A stretch of DNA of 6,176 bases, taken from an uncultured Clostridia bacterium (GTDB lineage: Bacteria > Bacillota > Clostridia > Oscillospirales > Ruminococcaceae). Positions within the stretch are counted from its first letter, which is position 1. Every line of letters starts with the position of its first letter. Positions 5,211-6,176 of the stretch are shown here, one piece after another. Position numbers and translations under genes: made by a program. The stretch lies in assembly GCA_947165805.1 (NCBI GenBank), contig CAMVBT010000154.1, positions 1 to 6,176 on the forward strand, read 5' to 3'. The notes beneath the pieces were generated by a model. It saw nothing but the letters and a program-made list of their open reading frames with translations. It was not told the origin of the DNA and searched no databases.

Positions 5211-5249
5211 TACTATTCATTATTCACTTTTCATTTTTCACTATTCACT
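5142..5249. repeat. Foldback with heptamer-repeat arms
   Basis: The left arm (5142-5172) is four tandem 7-mers (AGTGAAG twice, AGTGAAT, AATGAAT) plus AGT. The right arm (5212-5249) is ACT plus five 7-mers of the complementary type (ATTCATT, ATTCACT, TTTCATT, TTTCACT, ATTCACT). Bases 5142-5172 pair with 5212-5242 over all 31 positions if three G-T pairs are allowed, with 17 consecutive Watson-Crick pairs next to the 39-nt loop. Confidence 0.75.
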
Positions 5250-5374
5250 TACAGTCGTATAGCAATGAATGACAAATCAGCACGGCACCTGTGCGGTGTG
5301 GGCAAACCGTCTGTTACTTTAGGGCGATACGACAGTAGAAGTTTTTTGAAATAGCGCAGTATAGGCATTTAAGC
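5250..5374. other. Non-coding stretch, small inverted repeats only
   Basis: No gene is seen. GTCGTATAGC (5254-5263) and GCGATACGAC (5324-5333) are inverted repeats with one mismatch. Between them is a short CACC/GGTG hairpin in CACCTGTGCGGTG. It may be the edge of the repeat element or of the surface-protein fragment. Confidence 0.3.
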
Positions 5375-5809
5375 ACAACTGCTGATATAACAAAGGCGGC
5401 TCACGATAATGCGACTGTCTCCGGCTCAGCAAAGTACGGAAAAAGCGGAACAGTCGATCTCACAGCGCTTATAGTGACAGGAGGAAACCTCGGCGATCTG
5501 ACTGTCACGGATAATGACAGCATTATAAACGGAACTCCGAGCGTTTCGGGAAAGACACTCACGTTTGCGTTTGCAGACGAAGCAGGAAACGTCGGAAAGA
5601 CGGCAACGGTAGCGATACCTGTCACAAGCACGAATTACAGCGACTACACGATCACCGCTACTCTTACCGTAAGCAATAAGGAAGCGCCCGTGCTAACTGT
5701 GCAGAATATAACAAAGACCTACGACGGAACTGCGGTCACGGCGGCGGCTATCTCCGGCACCGCTACGTTTTTGGCGGTTTTGTATGATTGCCCACAAGAA
5801 AATCCATAG
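5339..5809 (+). pseudogene. Orphan fragment of a repetitive surface protein
   Basis: The frame is open from after TAG (5336-5338) to TAG at 5807-5809. Protein-like sequence begins near 5375 (TTADITKAAHDNATVSG) and ends near 5770 (ISGTATF), about 130 residues. It then runs into LAVLYDCPQENP, which does not look like a continuation. Seen: alternating strand-like segments such as SGSAKYGKSGTVDL, TLTFAFADEAGNVGKTATV and SDYTITATLTVSNK, then VQNITKTYDGTAV, the start of a new repeat. Known: this Ser/Thr/Ala/Gly/Val-rich style with 'ITKTYDGTAV' openings is found in tandem Ig-like (YDG/cadherin-like) repeats of long secreted or wall-bound Firmicutes proteins. Both ends are missing: no signal peptide, no usable start with a ribosome binding site (an in-frame GTG at 5474 sits mid-domain), no anchor. 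It is best read as a displaced internal fragment, with the truncation near 5770 marking a recombination junction. Confidence 0.7.
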
Positions 5810-5865
5810 GTGCGGGACAGATTGTGCAGCATGGAGATGATAAAAGAAGGCTCCCGATATTTTGC

Positions 5866-5901
5866 AAAAATCCCCTGACAGTAAATAATGACTGTCAGGG
5901 G
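5866..5901 (-). terminator. Second, distal terminator of the JAMM gene
   Basis: CCCCTGACAGT (5872-5882) pairs perfectly with ACTGTCAGGGG (5891-5901), 11 bp with an 8-nt loop. On the minus strand it is followed by ATTTTT (5871-5866), making it a back-up terminator. The plus-strand side lacks a T run. Confidence 0.65.
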
Positions 5902-5915
5902 TTCAAATAACTATC

Positions 5916-5954
5916 AAAAAAGACCGACTGGCAGTTTTGCACTACCAATCGGTC
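5916..5954 (-). terminator. Terminator of the JAMM gene
   Basis: GACCGACTGG (5922-5931) pairs with CCAATCGGTC (5945-5954) with one G-T type mismatch, extended inward by AGT/ACT after a C-A mismatch. On the minus strand it is followed by TTTTTT (5921-5916). It begins 9 bp after the stop. Confidence 0.8.
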
Positions 5955-5963
5955 ATATTGTTT

Positions 5964-6176
5964 TTATTCTATCACAAGTTCTTCCTTAGTCGCCGTATCA
6001 CCCTCGATATGGAATGAGTTCAGCACGGGATCATCGTCCATGAGCGAAAGTATCATGTAGCTTGCTGTGCTGTCGTAGGCGAGGCGCTTGTCCTCGTCGG
6101 ACGGACGGGAAGGCGATACAGGATGCGAGTGCCAGTTCCCGAGCTGGTCATATCCGTTTGCCCGCATATCCTTTAT
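5964..6176 (-). CDS. JAMM/M67-family metallopeptidase, C-terminal part
   Basis: The last 70 residues of a protein that continues past the right edge: codons for I-K-D precede the in-frame ATG at 6165-6167, so that ATG is internal. Seen: GNWHSHP followed by VSPSRPS and DED, which fits the JAMM zinc motif H-S-H-P-x6-S-x2-D exactly, then YMILSL and a final FHIEGDT...EELVIE strand region. The partner glutamate of the active site would be upstream, off the window. Known: JAMM (MPN+, JAB) proteins are zinc isopeptidases or peptidases. Bacterial M67 members often act on the C-terminal Gly-Gly of sulfur-carrier proteins (ThiS/MoaD-like) beside ThiF/MoeB-type E1 enzymes, and others occur in ubiquitin-like defence operons. 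Length and the W-H-S-H-P style favour the small stand-alone M67 group. Which partner applies cannot be told here. Two terminators follow it, so it is last in its transcript. Confidence 0.85.
   Translation of the reverse strand: MKDMRANGYDQLGNWHSHPVSPSRPSDEDKRLAYDSTASYMILSLMDDDPVLNSFHIEGDTATKEELVIE

Noticed and set aside
5142..5249. CRISPR array
   Set aside because: The repeated units are 7 bp, contiguous and in inverted arms, without spacers.
5810..5865. Possible transposase fragment after the surface-protein junction
   Set aside because: I looked in all frames for transposase-like motifs at 5771-5865 and saw only short unrecognisable peptides, so no call is made.

Overview
The window looks like a piece of a Gram-positive, mid-to-high GC Clostridia genome, most likely a Ruminococcus-like Oscillospiraceae. 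This rests on AGGAGG-type ribosome binding sites, sigma-A promoters, intrinsic terminators, a tRNA gene with encoded CCA, and the sequence character of the proteins. The genus is an inference.

Layout. (1) Positions 1-460: the last 134 codons of a large serine recombinase and a terminator, read as the end of an integrative element. (2) 460-833: no convincing protein gene. It holds a perfect consensus promoter, a short orphan transcription unit ending in a 14-bp intrinsic terminator, a second diverged copy of that hairpin-terminator module, and a copy of a 26-bp dispersed repeat. (3) 834-4307, minus strand: a compact housekeeping operon uvrC - rsmD - coaD - coiled-coil protein, with its promoter before uvrC and a terminator after the last gene. 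Its products cover nucleotide excision repair, 16S rRNA methylation and coenzyme A synthesis. The genes are 17 bp apart, overlap by 4 bp (ATGA), and are 1 bp apart. (4) 4366-4529, plus strand: a single tRNA-Ala(CGC) unit with its own promoter and terminator, divergent from uvrC. (5) 4530-5960: a low-density accessory zone. It holds a possible decayed tyrosine-integrase 3' end facing the tRNA, a 63-residue two-CxxC protein with its own promoter, the second copy of the 26-bp repeat fused to an unusual heptamer foldback, and an orphan fragment of a repetitive surface protein. (6) 5964-6176, minus strand: the C-terminal part of a JAMM/M67 metallopeptidase followed by two tandem terminators.

The core operon and tRNA therefore sit between two stretches with mobile-element traces. 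The most unusual signals are in the non-coding DNA: the duplicated hairpin-terminator modules at 581-737, the dispersed 26-bp repeat always followed by a GC hairpin, and the crossing inverted repeats with heptamer arms at 5119-5249. I did not recognise a complete new multi-gene system here.
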